From Bacteroidota bacterium (lineage in GTDB: Bacteria; Bacteroidota; Bacteroidia; Chitinophagales; Chitinophagaceae), in contig JAEZGI010000007.1 in the NCBI GenBank assembly GCA_023416995.1, forward strand, positions 1 to 26,833: a stretch of 26,833 nt of DNA. Reading direction: 5' to 3'. Below, piece by piece: positions 15,585-24,463 of this stretch. A program made the translations under genes and the position numbers. Within the stretch, counting starts at the first letter, position 1; the number at the start of each line of letters is the position of its first letter. The notes under the pieces were generated by a model, which saw only the letters and a list, made by a program, of their open reading frames with translations, did not search any database and was not told the origin of the DNA.

Positions 15585-16931
15585 TTACTTATGTCCTGGC
15601 CTCAGTGGGTGACCCGTAACCTTTTTGACAAAGCCAGTGATTGGTAAAAACTGGCTTTTTTTACCAATCTTTCTTTCTTCGAAAAACCCTTTTTGCACCA
15701 AACTGTTCAGGTCATTTCTTGCCGTTTGACTAGCGACCCTGAATTTTGTCTCCACTTGTTTCACCGTAAAATATGTAGACGAATCCTTTAGCACCTCCTG
15801 GATTAAAACAATCTGCCGGTCATTCAAGTCAGTATTACGCAACATCTTAATGGCGCTTTGCTTCTCGTCAGACTTCCGACGTAAATGATTGCGTAATTCT
15901 TCTAATGCTAAATGAATGCACTTCAGATTGTACAACAGAAAATAGGTCAGGTCATTTTCATCATGTTCTGTGTAAAGATAAGCTCGTGAATACTGTGCCT
16001 TCGAATTGAGGATTATTCTCGAAATGGACATATATTCTGTAAGCCAGTAACCTTTCTTTATTAAATACCAGTAAAATATGGTACGGGCTGTACGACCGTT
16101 TCCATCAACAAATGGATGGATATAGCCAATCAGAAAATGTAAAATAATACTTTTATTCACCGGGTGAAGAAAAAAGCGTCTCTCCTCCCTGTCATTTGCA
16201 AAAGTGCAGAAGTCATCCATCAATTGATCAAGATAAATAGCTTTCGGTGGCGTATAAACGGCGTCGCCTGTTTGCACATCAACCACCTTGACCTCATCAT
16301 CTTTTCGAAACGCCCCTTCATCCTCACTTGAAGAAAGGGTCGATTTTGTCAAAATAGTATGCAGATGTTTTATACTGTGAATCGTTATGGGAAGTTCCTT
16401 ATTAGAAACTATCCACTTCATTGCTTCGTAATTATTCAGGATCATTTGTTCACCATGATTCTCGGGTCGCCTGTTTTTTTCCAGCATCTCTTTGGCGACT
16501 TTTCTTGTGGTGGTCGCTCCTTCAAGTTGGCTGGATGCAATAGCCTCTTCCATCAACGAGCTAATTAAGTAACGGTCTTTTTCCTCGGGAGGAATAATAG
16601 AATCACCCTGTAATGAACCGCCAAGGTTGAGATCAAATTCATGCAGATATTCCTGAATCACCGACGGAGTACTTACATGAAAGATGAAGCGCTCAACGTC
16701 CGAAATCTTTAGCAATTGCGTTGAAAGCCGTCTTGTTTTGACTGCGCTCCACAACTCGAGGGCATCCATCCCCCATTCTTTTGCCTTAAATTTCCATTTG
16801 TCGAAATAATAATATTTTGAGTCCATTAAATGGAAAAACTCGTCGAACCGTCCTTTTTCGACAAGTTCCTGTAGCAAATCAGAATACCGAAACTCTTTGG
16901 AAATCAATGGTGGTTTCTCTGGTAAACGCAT
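15585..16931 (-). CDS. Fic family AMP-transferase with N-terminal inhibitory motif and winged-helix tail
   Basis: A 448-residue Fic-domain protein. The core motif HPFVDGNGRTAR (272-283) is complete: catalytic H272, the phosphate-binding loop and both arginines. Ahead of it SSQLEG at 133-138 fits the inhibitory (S/T)xxxE(G/N) motif, with E137 expected to block ATP in the resting state (class II, inhibition in cis). The flap region TGDAVYTPP (221-229) is also recognisable. The C-terminal 80 residues form a winged helix (FTVKQVETKF, SQTARNDLNSLVQKGFFEERK), suggesting DNA binding. Fic enzymes usually transfer AMP from ATP to Tyr, Ser or Thr of a target protein. No antitoxin-like small gene lies beside it. 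An inverted repeat overlaps the start codon, consistent with self-control. Confidence 0.93.
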   Translation of the reverse strand: MRLPEKPPLISKEFRYSDLLQELVEKGRFDEFFHLMDSKYYYFDKWKFKAKEWGMDALELWSAVKTRRLSTQLLKISDVERFIFHVSTPSVIQEYLHEFDLNLGGSLQGDSIIPPEEKDRYLISSLMEEAIASSQLEGATTTRKVAKEMLEKNRRPENHGEQMILNNYEAMKWIVSNKELPITIHSIKHLHTILTKSTLSSSEDEGAFRKDDEVKVVDVQTGDAVYTPPKAIYLDQLMDDFCTFANDREERRFFLHPVNKSIILHFLIGYIHPFVDGNGRTARTIFYWYLIKKGYWLTEYMSISRIILNSKAQYSRAYLYTEHDENDLTYFLLYNLKCIHLALEELRNHLRRKSDEKQSAIKMLRNTDLNDRQIVLIQEVLKDSSTYFTVKQVETKFRVASQTARNDLNSLVQKGFFEERKIGKKSQFLPITGFVKKVTGHPLRPGHK

Positions 16932-16973
16932 AAAATCGCCTAATTTTTACAAATTTAGGCGATTTTAGGAGAT
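16931..16973. promoter_or_regulatory. Inverted-repeat operator abutting the Fic start codon
   Basis: TAAAATCGCCTAA (16931-16943) and TTAGGCGATTTTA (16955-16967) are perfect 13-bp complements with an 11-nt AT-rich spacer. A third, near-identical half-site TTTAGGAGAT (16964-16973) directly follows TTTAGGCGAT (16954-16963), giving a 10-nt period, one helical turn. The left arm includes the first base of the Fic ATG, so a bound protein would block initiation. The Fic protein's own winged helix is the obvious candidate binder; this is inference. Confidence 0.65.
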
Positions 16974-17028
16974 GTGGCGGGTTCAACGCTGTTCCTTTCT
17001 TTGTAAAAATCGGAATGCGGCAGTTGTC

Positions 17029-18468
17029 TTAAAACAATTTATTCAGTGCTGGCCTGATCTCGCGGCTCGAAGGGTAAGGGGCATTTGCATCTACCACCTT
17101 GCCATCGCGGTCGAGTATCACAAAACGCGGTATCGAACTTATGTTCCAGCTTTTAGTCAGTTTCTTATTGCTTTCATCGGTGGCCCACAGCTGAACATTA
17201 CCCATCGTATTTTTGGTAATAAAATTTTTCCACTTTGGTACGTCCGCGTCTTTGTCAAAAGATATGCTTACAAAGACGATATCCTTTCCATGGTATTCTT
17301 TCTCGAGTTCTATAAGGCTTGGGATCTCCTTGATACAAGGGCCGCACCAGGTGGCCCAAAAATCGATATAGATATACCTGCCTTTGAAACTGGCAAATGA
17401 AAATGGGTTGCCATCGGACGACATTAATTTTATTTCTGGTGCAGGACTTCCCGGCAACATCTCCTTCATATTCCTGAACCGCGCTTCTACCAGTGCCGCA
17501 AGATCCGGATACGGTGATTTTTTTTCAAACATTGCCATCGCTTCCTGGCTGTACTTACTACCAAGACGAAAAGCCATATACTCATACAGCGCCCGCCCAC
17601 TCATTGTTTTCTTTGCAAAGCTCTCGAAGCTGGTTGTTGTATCTCCGTACAATTCAAACTTCTTGTTCATCAAACCATTCAGAAAATAGAAATAAGCCAG
17701 CCCTTTATCGGATCCTTTTTCTGCGGTTTTTACATCTTTTACAAAATCAAAGTAGCCTTGAGGCAGGTTCGCCTTTTCCGACGTGTACATTTCATGGGTT
17801 TTCGGATAGTTAATTCGCGCAGTGGCCCACTCACCATAAAACTTCCAGTAATGAATTTCTTTGAGCACGGGGCTGATCTTGTAGATTTTTGTGATGCTAT
17901 CCAGGAAGTGCAGCTTATACGCGAGGCGCTGATTTGCGGCTCTTGTAAAATCATCAGGGTTATAATACACAGGTTCATGAAAATTGCGAAGTACTTTCTC
18001 GCGATAACTGTTCAGCACCCATTCTTCTTTATTAACAAACATGTTATTGTTTGCCCCGGAACCCGTAAACATCAATGTGCTTTTAATGTCGCTGCAATCA
18101 ACAGTCATTTTCGATTTGTCACCCGGTCTAAGATATAAAAACACCAGGCGGAACTCGAAGCCGGAAGAACTCAGTGTGCTATCGCCGATGCCGGGGAAAG
18201 GAATGGTATAAGTATTTTCAACCGGCACTTTGCCAAAGTCGATGAAAACCCGCAACGGAACATCTGAATTAACCAGAAATGAAAACAAACCATTTTTTAT
18301 GGCCACAGTTTGCTTCACAGTTTTTGCGAGTACCTGATAGGGCTCGTATGTAATCACCAAGCTATCTCCTTCATAATTTGCCACCTTACCTTGTAATTCA
18401 ATCTTGCCTGCATACACAGTGAAACCAGATCCTCCCAGTAAGATGAGTAAAGCCAGTATCCTTCTCAT
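17029..18468 (-). CDS. TlpA-family thiol:disulfide oxidoreductase with long N-terminal region
   Basis: A 479-residue exported thioredoxin-fold protein. A signal peptide (LALLILLGGSGFTVYA, about 4-20) is followed by a beta-rich N-terminal domain (about 22-135, DUF4369-like: KIELQGKVANYEGDSLVITY), a helical middle region (about 145-335) and a C-terminal TlpA/AhpC-TSA domain (about 340-479). The redox motif is WATWCGPC (C375 and C378) and the cis-proline is P447 in SSIPRFV. Proteins of this plan commonly sit beside SusCD operons in Bacteroidota and act in the periplasm on disulfides, with partner unknown. The gene follows SusD by 57 nt, but a strong terminator lies in that gap, so its expression is probably lower than that of SusCD. 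Confidence 0.92.
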   Translation of the reverse strand: MRRILALLILLGGSGFTVYAGKIELQGKVANYEGDSLVITYEPYQVLAKTVKQTVAIKNGLFSFLVNSDVPLRVFIDFGKVPVENTYTIPFPGIGDSTLSSSGFEFRLVFLYLRPGDKSKMTVDCSDIKSTLMFTGSGANNNMFVNKEEWVLNSYREKVLRNFHEPVYYNPDDFTRAANQRLAYKLHFLDSITKIYKISPVLKEIHYWKFYGEWATARINYPKTHEMYTSEKANLPQGYFDFVKDVKTAEKGSDKGLAYFYFLNGLMNKKFELYGDTTTSFESFAKKTMSGRALYEYMAFRLGSKYSQEAMAMFEKKSPYPDLAALVEARFRNMKEMLPGSPAPEIKLMSSDGNPFSFASFKGRYIYIDFWATWCGPCIKEIPSLIELEKEYHGKDIVFVSISFDKDADVPKWKNFITKNTMGNVQLWATDESNKKLTKSWNISSIPRFVILDRDGKVVDANAPYPSSREIRPALNKLF

Positions 18469-18479
18469 AATTATATTTT

Positions 18480-18514
18480 AAAAAATGGCTACCTCACATA
18501 ATTGCAAGGTAGCC
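18480..18514 (-). terminator. Intrinsic terminator after the SusD gene
   Basis: On the minus strand GGCTACCT and AGGTAGCC (18514-18507 and 18494-18487) form a perfect 8-bp stem with a 12-nt loop, followed after one base by six T residues (18485-18480). It starts 11 nt past the SusD stop and ends 11 nt before the TlpA ATG. This is the clearest intrinsic terminator in the window. Confidence 0.8.
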
Positions 18515-18525
18515 GGTGAAATCTT

Positions 18526-19923
18526 TTATTGGTATCCCGCGTTTTGCGTCAGGTTTGGATTGGTTGATCGTGCATCCAGCGGAATAGGGTATAAGGTATC
18601 GGTAATTTGCCACCCTGTTTTTTCAGGACGCACTTTAAGCACCTCATCTGCGCGCTGCGTTCTTTTCAGATCAAACCAGCGATGTCCCCACTCAGCAAAC
18701 AGCTCGAGTCTGCGCTGCTTTTCCACTTCCAGCAATAATGCTTCTTTATTCATGCCCGCAGAAAGCGCGCTGAGACCGGCACGAATCCGGATGGAGTCGA
18801 GATCAGCCGTGCCTTCATCAAGTTTATTTTGCTGTATTCTTGCTTCTGCCCTAACCAGGTATTGTTCGGCTAAACGCATTACCATCGTATGTTCTGATAC
18901 CGGGCTGGTTGCATCAAACCTTACTTTATACTTGAAAGGAAAGTAGTGACTCGCACCTGTTGTAGCCGATTTTCTATAACCTGTCCAGTTAGCCAGACGC
19001 AGATCGTTTGCTTCGAAGGAAGGAATAAGTGTGATAGTGTCCAGGCGAAACAATGCATTTGCCGTGGGCGTAGATGGTACCGTAACATTTCCTTCCCAGG
19101 TGTTACGTCCGCCGCCAAAATTGATTGATTGCAACTGCCAGATCGCTTCGCGGCTATTGCCGAGAAAAACGGTATTCAGGTCGGTTAACAGGTTGTACCT
19201 GCTATCGTTCAATACCTGTGTTGCTTCTGCTTCAGACAGGGCCCATTGTTTGTTATAGAGATAAACTCTTCCCAAAAGTGCTGTGGCAGCAGTTTTATTG
19301 GGCCGAAACTTTGTAGTTGTCGGATATGTTTCGCTCATCAGGGTTTTCGCTTCAACAAGGTCGCTTATTATTTGTGCATATATTTCCTGTTGAGGATCGC
19401 GATGTTTCAGATTGTTCTCTGCATAGTTGGTGCCCGTAATCAGCGGCACATCGCCATACATGTTTACCAGGTAGAAATAGAAAAATGCACGTTGAAAATA
19501 CGCTTCTCCAAGCAGTTGATCTTTTACTGAAGGCGTAAGTCCCGTTGCTGCCTTAAGACCGGCAATAGAAGAATTAGCCTGGTAGATGTAACTATATAAA
19601 CTGGACCAATATGCGTTCACATACTGGCTGCTGGGTAGCAAGGTATTATTTCTGAATACATCGTAGTTGGCAAATGCAGCAGCATAAAATAAGTCATCCG
19701 CCTGCATGGCAGACAGATAACTGATCAACACATTGGCGAACTGGTAATTGAATGCATTCATATTGGCATATACACCGGTAACTGCAGCCGTGGCCGTTTT
19801 GTCATCAGTAAATACAAGCCCCGAAACCAGCTGGTCCTGCGGCAATGGCGTATCCACGTATTTCGCACATGAAAAATTAAGTATGGAGATGATGGCTATA
19901 ACCAGAAGATAATTTTTTCTCAT
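18526..19923 (-). CDS. SusD/RagB family nutrient-binding outer-membrane lipoprotein
   Basis: A 465-residue surface lipoprotein that caps the SusC transporter and binds its cargo. The lipoprotein signal is plain: MRKNYLLVIAIISILNFSC, with the lipidated Cys at residue 19. SusD features follow: DQLVSGLVFTDDKTATAAVTGVY (early region), the TPR-like helices with AYFQRAFFYFYLVNMYGDVPLI (about 142-163), TAATALLGRVYLYNKQW, and the C-terminal AEQYLVRAEARIQQNKLDEG and WFDLKRTQRADEVL blocks. Length (about 465) is at the short end of the family. It lies 30 nt after the SusC stop, same operon. Cargo is unknown; the lack of nearby glycosidases in this operon and a downstream TlpA argue against assuming a carbohydrate. 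Confidence 0.96.
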   Translation of the reverse strand: MRKNYLLVIAIISILNFSCAKYVDTPLPQDQLVSGLVFTDDKTATAAVTGVYANMNAFNYQFANVLISYLSAMQADDLFYAAAFANYDVFRNNTLLPSSQYVNAYWSSLYSYIYQANSSIAGLKAATGLTPSVKDQLLGEAYFQRAFFYFYLVNMYGDVPLITGTNYAENNLKHRDPQQEIYAQIISDLVEAKTLMSETYPTTTKFRPNKTAATALLGRVYLYNKQWALSEAEATQVLNDSRYNLLTDLNTVFLGNSREAIWQLQSINFGGGRNTWEGNVTVPSTPTANALFRLDTITLIPSFEANDLRLANWTGYRKSATTGASHYFPFKYKVRFDATSPVSEHTMVMRLAEQYLVRAEARIQQNKLDEGTADLDSIRIRAGLSALSAGMNKEALLLEVEKQRRLELFAEWGHRWFDLKRTQRADEVLKVRPEKTGWQITDTLYPIPLDARSTNPNLTQNAGYQ

Positions 19924-19953
19924 TGTTGTAATTTTTTCCTGTTTTGATTGCGG

Positions 19954-22900
19954 TTAGAAAGTGATCTGAATTCCTGCGGTAATCGTTTTAACAGGAGGCA
20001 TAGACAGACCTTTTGTTTCCGGATCAAACCCTTCGTAATCGGTAAACGTTAGCAGATTCTGACCAAGCACGTAAACACTTACATCAGGCACTTTCCATTT
20101 CTGAGAAAGCTTTGCGAAATTGTACCTGAGTGATAAATTTTTCAAACGTACGTATGACGCATCACCCCACATAGCACTTGATCTTCTGTAAGGGTCAAAA
20201 TTCACGTTAGCCGCAGTGGTGGTTGCCCTGGGCACATTTGTAACATCGCCTGGTTTTCTCCACCGGTTCAAAGCGCTCACATCTTTATTGTTATTCAGCG
20301 TGCCAAAGGCAGATGACAAATAACCGTAGTTAAGACTTGCACCTTCCTGTTTAACAAACTGGAAAAGAAAGTCGAGTGACAGGGCTTTATAAGTGAAGGT
20401 ATTGCGGAAACCACCGTAGAAGTCTGGCATTGTTTTCCCGAGAATAACATAATCATTGCCATCACTGATAGCATTGTCATTATCCACATCCAGAAACTGC
20501 GCTGCGCCTGTAGCGGGATCCACGCCTGTAAATTGGTATCCTTTAACAATGGTCAGTGATTTGCCTATCTCGTAGGTTTGAGTGTAAGACGATGATTCGA
20601 AATCGGGGAATGCTTTTAATTCATTATGGTTAAAAGTGAAATTGAAAGAGCTGCTCCAGGAAAAATTCCTGTTTTTAATGTTGATCGTGTTCAGCTCGAT
20701 TTCTATACCGGAGTTCAACACTGTCGCGGGAAGATTGTTTGTAAAGCCATCAAAACCCGTTTGTGGTGATAAAGTCTGTTCAACCAGTAAGTTGTCTGAT
20801 ACATTGCGGTAATAACCCGTGTTGAGGAGGACGCGATCGTTGAAAAAGCCCAGTTCAATAGCTGCCTCGAGCTTTTTACTTTCTTCCCATTTGAAAGTTG
20901 AGTTAGGAATTCTGCTTGGCGTGAGTCCCGCTACACCATCATAAGGATAGCTGGTGCTTCCCCAGGCGTCGAGGTAACGGTAATCTCCAATGCGATCGTT
21001 ACCAGTGATCCCATAACTACCTCTTAACTTACCAAAGCTAAGGATGGTGTTGTCGGAAAGAAACGATTCATTTGTAAAGATCCACGCTGCACCAACGGCA
21101 CCGAAATTACCAAATCTGTTATCAGGTCCAAACCTGGTAGATCCGTCGCGTCTGAAAGTAAGATTCACTATATACTTATCAACCCAGTTGTAATTAACTC
21201 TGCTGAATACAGATGTATAACGATAAAGGTTAAACGAAGATGGCCTGCTGTCTAACTTACCGGCGGAACGCATATTTTCAAGTAAGGCATCGCTGGAGAA
21301 ATTTGAGGCTGTAACCCCGCTTCCCTGGCGGCGGCTTTCCTGCCAGGTGGCACCCAGCAACAATTGTAGCTTGCCTTCGGATATGCTTTTGTTGTAGTCA
21401 AGCTGAGGCTCAACCAGGTAAGTTTGAGCATTCGAGAAACCAAAATAGGTCATACTTCCCGTTGCGTTTGCGGGATTAAAGGTGAGCGTTGGATAGGTCT
21501 GCACCTGTTCCATATTTGACTTCGTGAATCCCAGATTAACTTTCGCATTTAAACCAGGGATAACTGTATATCGAACGCTACCGTTGGCGATCAGGTTATT
21601 GGTACTGACATTTGATTTCCTGAGAAAGTAAGCATCTGGATTTTGTTCTGTGCCAAACCAATAATACTTGCCATCGGCACCAAACGAAGGGTAGTTGGGT
21701 GCAAACTCGTAATAGGAAGTAAGATCTGACGCCAGGGAATTATCTTTCGTGATAGAATAATTTACAGAAGTAGCAATGTTGAACCTGCCATTAAGCGCTG
21801 TGTGATCAAGATTGAATAATAACGATCCGCGATTGAAGCCGCGATCATTAGCCTGAACCGAAGTTGCGTTTCTGTAGGTGCCGCTAACCATAAAATGGGT
21901 TTGTTCGCTGCCTCCGGAAACCGAGCCCTGGATCTGTGTTTCCTTACCAGTATTTCCAATCATCCTTTCCTGCCAGTCTGTTCCCGCGCTGGTTGAGTCC
22001 CACAGCATAAGATCAGGAGCATTATCAACGGTTGGAGTAAGGCCGTCATTTGCAAATGCTTCTTTCCTTAATTCCCTGTATTGAGCGGTGTTGAGCATGT
22101 CCAGTTTATTAACCACCTTGCTGCCTCCGGTAAATACATTAAGATCAAATTTTGTTTTACCTGTTTTGCCTTTCCTCGTGGTTATCAGTATAACGCCGTT
22201 AGAGCCACGCGCACCATATATGGCAGTAGCGTCAGCATCTTTGAGAATATCAATGCGTTCTATATCAGCGGTATTAAGGGTTGCTAACGGACTTTGGGTT
22301 CCATTGGCAGATGTAAATTGGTTGAGTGATTCGTTGAAGTATGGAACCCCATCTATAACATACAGCGGTTCGCTACCGGCAGACAACGAGTTTAATCCCC
22401 TGATGGTAACATTAAACTGGGAGCCTGTTAAGCCGTTTGAAGCATTTGCAAAAATACCAGGCATGGTACCCTGCATCGTGGAGATGGGATCTACTACAGG
22501 TTGTGAAGCAATATCTTTTCGTGTTATACTTGATACAGAACCTGTATTGGCTCTTCTTGTAGTGGTTGCATAACCTACAACCACAACTTCGTTCAGTTTG
22601 GCACCTTCTGCGTTTTCCTGCAGGGTAACACTAACGGAGTTGCGGCCGTTTAGTGTTATTTCCTGGACTGTATAGCCAACATAGCTGAAACGTAGTGTGG
22701 ATGTAGGATTTACGTCTTTTAACTCATAAAATCCGTTTACATCAGAGGTAGTGCCCTTGTTGCTGCCGGCAACTGTTACTGAAGCGCCAATGATTGGCTG
22801 GCCCTGGTTATTCAGCAGACGTCCTCTTACCGTTACGCTGGTATCGGCTATGAGAGCGGCAGCAGAAGGAACATTATTTTTGCCACCTGGGCTTTTTTCT

Positions 22901-23274
22901 CCGACCTTCTTCAGAACTATGTAATTGCCTTCCATCTCGCTGTAGGCAATATTTATGGGTGATAGAAGCTGGGCAAGGATCACACCAGTCTTCTCCTTTT
23001 GCCAGCTGCGTGATATAGATTGCGAAGAAGCAGGAAATAGATTATTTGCATAAACAAATTTCACGCCTGCTGCTTCACCTATGTTTTGCAGCGCCTTCTC
23101 TATTGAAACGTTTTGCAAGGTGAGTGATATCGGCTTATCAAGCAGTCGTTGTGACAAACCTGCATGGACAGTCAATACCAATACAAGGGCAAGGTTTGCT
23201 GTCAGTAATAACGGTTTAAGAAGCCTTGAGATGAATGGACTTCGATCGACATAAGCGTGTAATTTCATAATCAT
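19954..23274 (-). CDS. SusC/RagA family TonB-dependent transporter with STN signalling domain
   Basis: A 1106-residue outer-membrane transporter. After an extended signal sequence (about 15-41) comes an STN domain (about 49-121, ISLTLQNVSIEKALQNIG), which in such receptors contacts FecR. A carboxypeptidase-regulatory-like beta-sandwich (about 148-219), the conserved NEVVVVGYAT segment at 228-237, a plug domain (about 240-370, with RIDILKDADATAIYGARGSNGVI) and a 22-strand barrel follow, ending VKTITAGIQITF with the terminal Phe typical of barrels. MIMK offers two starts; the second Met is equally plausible. The STN domain and the upstream FecR and sigma genes together indicate transport-coupled gene control. 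It is 71 nt downstream of FecR and 30 nt upstream of SusD. Confidence 0.97.
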   Translation of the reverse strand: MIMKLHAYVDRSPFISRLLKPLLLTANLALVLVLTVHAGLSQRLLDKPISLTLQNVSIEKALQNIGEAAGVKFVYANNLFPASSQSISRSWQKEKTGVILAQLLSPINIAYSEMEGNYIVLKKVGEKSPGGKNNVPSAAALIADTSVTVRGRLLNNQGQPIIGASVTVAGSNKGTTSDVNGFYELKDVNPTSTLRFSYVGYTVQEITLNGRNSVSVTLQENAEGAKLNEVVVVGYATTTRRANTGSVSSITRKDIASQPVVDPISTMQGTMPGIFANASNGLTGSQFNVTIRGLNSLSAGSEPLYVIDGVPYFNESLNQFTSANGTQSPLATLNTADIERIDILKDADATAIYGARGSNGVILITTRKGKTGKTKFDLNVFTGGSKVVNKLDMLNTAQYRELRKEAFANDGLTPTVDNAPDLMLWDSTSAGTDWQERMIGNTGKETQIQGSVSGGSEQTHFMVSGTYRNATSVQANDRGFNRGSLLFNLDHTALNGRFNIATSVNYSITKDNSLASDLTSYYEFAPNYPSFGADGKYYWFGTEQNPDAYFLRKSNVSTNNLIANGSVRYTVIPGLNAKVNLGFTKSNMEQVQTYPTLTFNPANATGSMTYFGFSNAQTYLVEPQLDYNKSISEGKLQLLLGATWQESRRQGSGVTASNFSSDALLENMRSAGKLDSRPSSFNLYRYTSVFSRVNYNWVDKYIVNLTFRRDGSTRFGPDNRFGNFGAVGAAWIFTNESFLSDNTILSFGKLRGSYGITGNDRIGDYRYLDAWGSTSYPYDGVAGLTPSRIPNSTFKWEESKKLEAAIELGFFNDRVLLNTGYYRNVSDNLLVEQTLSPQTGFDGFTNNLPATVLNSGIEIELNTINIKNRNFSWSSSFNFTFNHNELKAFPDFESSSYTQTYEIGKSLTIVKGYQFTGVDPATGAAQFLDVDNDNAISDGNDYVILGKTMPDFYGGFRNTFTYKALSLDFLFQFVKQEGASLNYGYLSSAFGTLNNNKDVSALNRWRKPGDVTNVPRATTTAANVNFDPYRRSSAMWGDASYVRLKNLSLRYNFAKLSQKWKVPDVSVYVLGQNLLTFTDYEGFDPETKGLSMPPVKTITAGIQITF

Positions 23275-23308
23275 TGTTAGTTTGGCTATTAATCAAATAA
23301 AAGTTGAA

Positions 23309-23330
23309 CCTGCAGGTATAACCATACCTG
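23309..23330. repeat. Overlapping palindromes between the FecR and SusC genes
   Basis: CAGGTAT (23313-23319) and ATACCTG (23324-23330) form a 7-bp inverted repeat around AACC. It overlaps the 10-bp palindrome ACCTGCAGGT (23309-23318), so the two structures would compete. They sit in the 71-nt gap upstream of SusC and could be a regulator site, an mRNA-processing hairpin or a weak terminator; no T-run follows directly. Confidence 0.4.
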
Positions 23331-23345
23331 TTACTTGTTGAAAAA

Positions 23346-24329
23346 CTATTCGCATCCGGTGCCTGATAATAATACCTCACCGCTTTTTATTTCATAAGTC
23401 ATGTTGATGGACGCTGCAATCAGTTGTAGCGTACGGGATAGGGATTGATCTGTAAAATTGGCCGTGAGCCGGCATTGCAGCAGTTGGTCGTTTTGAATGT
23501 TACATTTCACGTCAAACTTTCGTTCAATGCTCCTGGCTATTTCTTTAAATGGGACATTCTGAAAGTTCATGAGATATTCTGTTCCTGCAGACACCTCAAC
23601 GTTTTCTTCAGGCGCTATAGCAACCAGTATCATTTCATTTTTTGGGGATGAGGTGATCTTCTGCGATGGAACAATAAAATGTTTTTCTTTTTTACCGTTT
23701 GGAAGTGCTTTTTCAACTAAAACTTCTCCGGTCAAAACAGCCAGTTGAAAGGGCAGGTCAGATATATTCCTCATATTGAAACTGGTGCCCAGTACGCGCA
23801 CCGTGTATTCGCCCGATTGTATCACAAATGGTTTTTGGGCGTTTTTAGTCACTTCAAATAAGGCTTCACCGGTTAGCTTCACCTGGCGTTCGTTTCCGGC
23901 GGTCAAATTGCTGTAATCGATGGTGCTGTTCGGTTTGAGCCATACAATGCTACTGTCAGGCAGGATCACTTTTTTTTGCTGCCCGCTCGTGGTATGAACA
24001 AAAGATCCGGCGTTCTGTACATTAAAAATCAGAAGATAGCCTGCCGCCATTAATAAACCGGTAACCACCGCTGCTGCGAGCCACCATTTTTTTCTCACCG
24101 TAATAACAGGTTGTTTTTCTTCCTGGCGCAATTTTTCCTTTACTTCCTGCAGCATAAGGTTCCGGATGTCTATGATTTTATTTTCATGATCAGGTGGCAA
24201 CACCAGTTCTTCATCGTTGTGTTGGTCGTACCAATCATTGAACACCTTCAGCTCTTCGTCTGAAATGGTTCCATTTAAAAATTTTTCGGCCAGTAACGAG
24301 ATATTCCCAGGCATGGAAGAACGGGGCAT
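23346..24329 (-). CDS. FecR family anti-sigma factor
   Basis: A 327-residue inner-membrane anti-sigma regulator. A cytoplasmic N-terminal region (1-80, with AEKFLNGTISDEELKVFNDWY, the sigma-binding part) leads into one membrane helix (about 83-102) and a periplasmic FecR domain (about 111-205: TTSGQQKKVILPDSSIVWLKPNSTIDY, LTGEALFEVTKN, VRVLGTSFNMR). A C-terminal DUF4974/STN-like domain (about 252-325, NVPFKEIARSIERKFDV) is expected to meet the STN domain of SusC. It holds the ECF sigma factor until the loaded transporter signals. The gene lies between sigma (134 nt upstream) and SusC (71 nt downstream), the usual order in Bacteroidota. Confidence 0.96.
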   Translation of the reverse strand: MPRSSMPGNISLLAEKFLNGTISDEELKVFNDWYDQHNDEELVLPPDHENKIIDIRNLMLQEVKEKLRQEEKQPVITVRKKWWLAAAVVTGLLMAAGYLLIFNVQNAGSFVHTTSGQQKKVILPDSSIVWLKPNSTIDYSNLTAGNERQVKLTGEALFEVTKNAQKPFVIQSGEYTVRVLGTSFNMRNISDLPFQLAVLTGEVLVEKALPNGKKEKHFIVPSQKITSSPKNEMILVAIAPEENVEVSAGTEYLMNFQNVPFKEIARSIERKFDVKCNIQNDQLLQCRLTANFTDQSLSRTLQLIAASINMTYEIKSGEVLLSGTGCE

Positions 24330-24463
24330 GGTTGCTGTTTTTTATATAGCCAATCGAATGGCAATTAACCCTTAGTCAACCCGAAGAAAAATTTCAGAAA
24401 GCGGACTTTCCCGCGATGGATGGACTTTTTTTCGGAGGATGGCTTTGAAATTAACGGGAGGTT

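Noticed and set aside
18485..18946. Plus-strand ORF of 153 codons opposite the SusD gene
   Set aside because: It is antisense to a conserved SusD C-terminus, starts inside the terminator hairpin, and its Ser/Arg/Cys-rich translation is typical of a shadow frame.
22088..22573. Plus-strand ORF of 161 codons opposite SusC
   Set aside because: It lies wholly antisense to the conserved plug domain of SusC and shows no domain of its own.
24330..24463. Repeated GGGTTGA/GGGTTAA between the sigma and FecR genes as a regulatory site
   Set aside because: The repeats are short and not symmetric, and I cannot distinguish them from chance.
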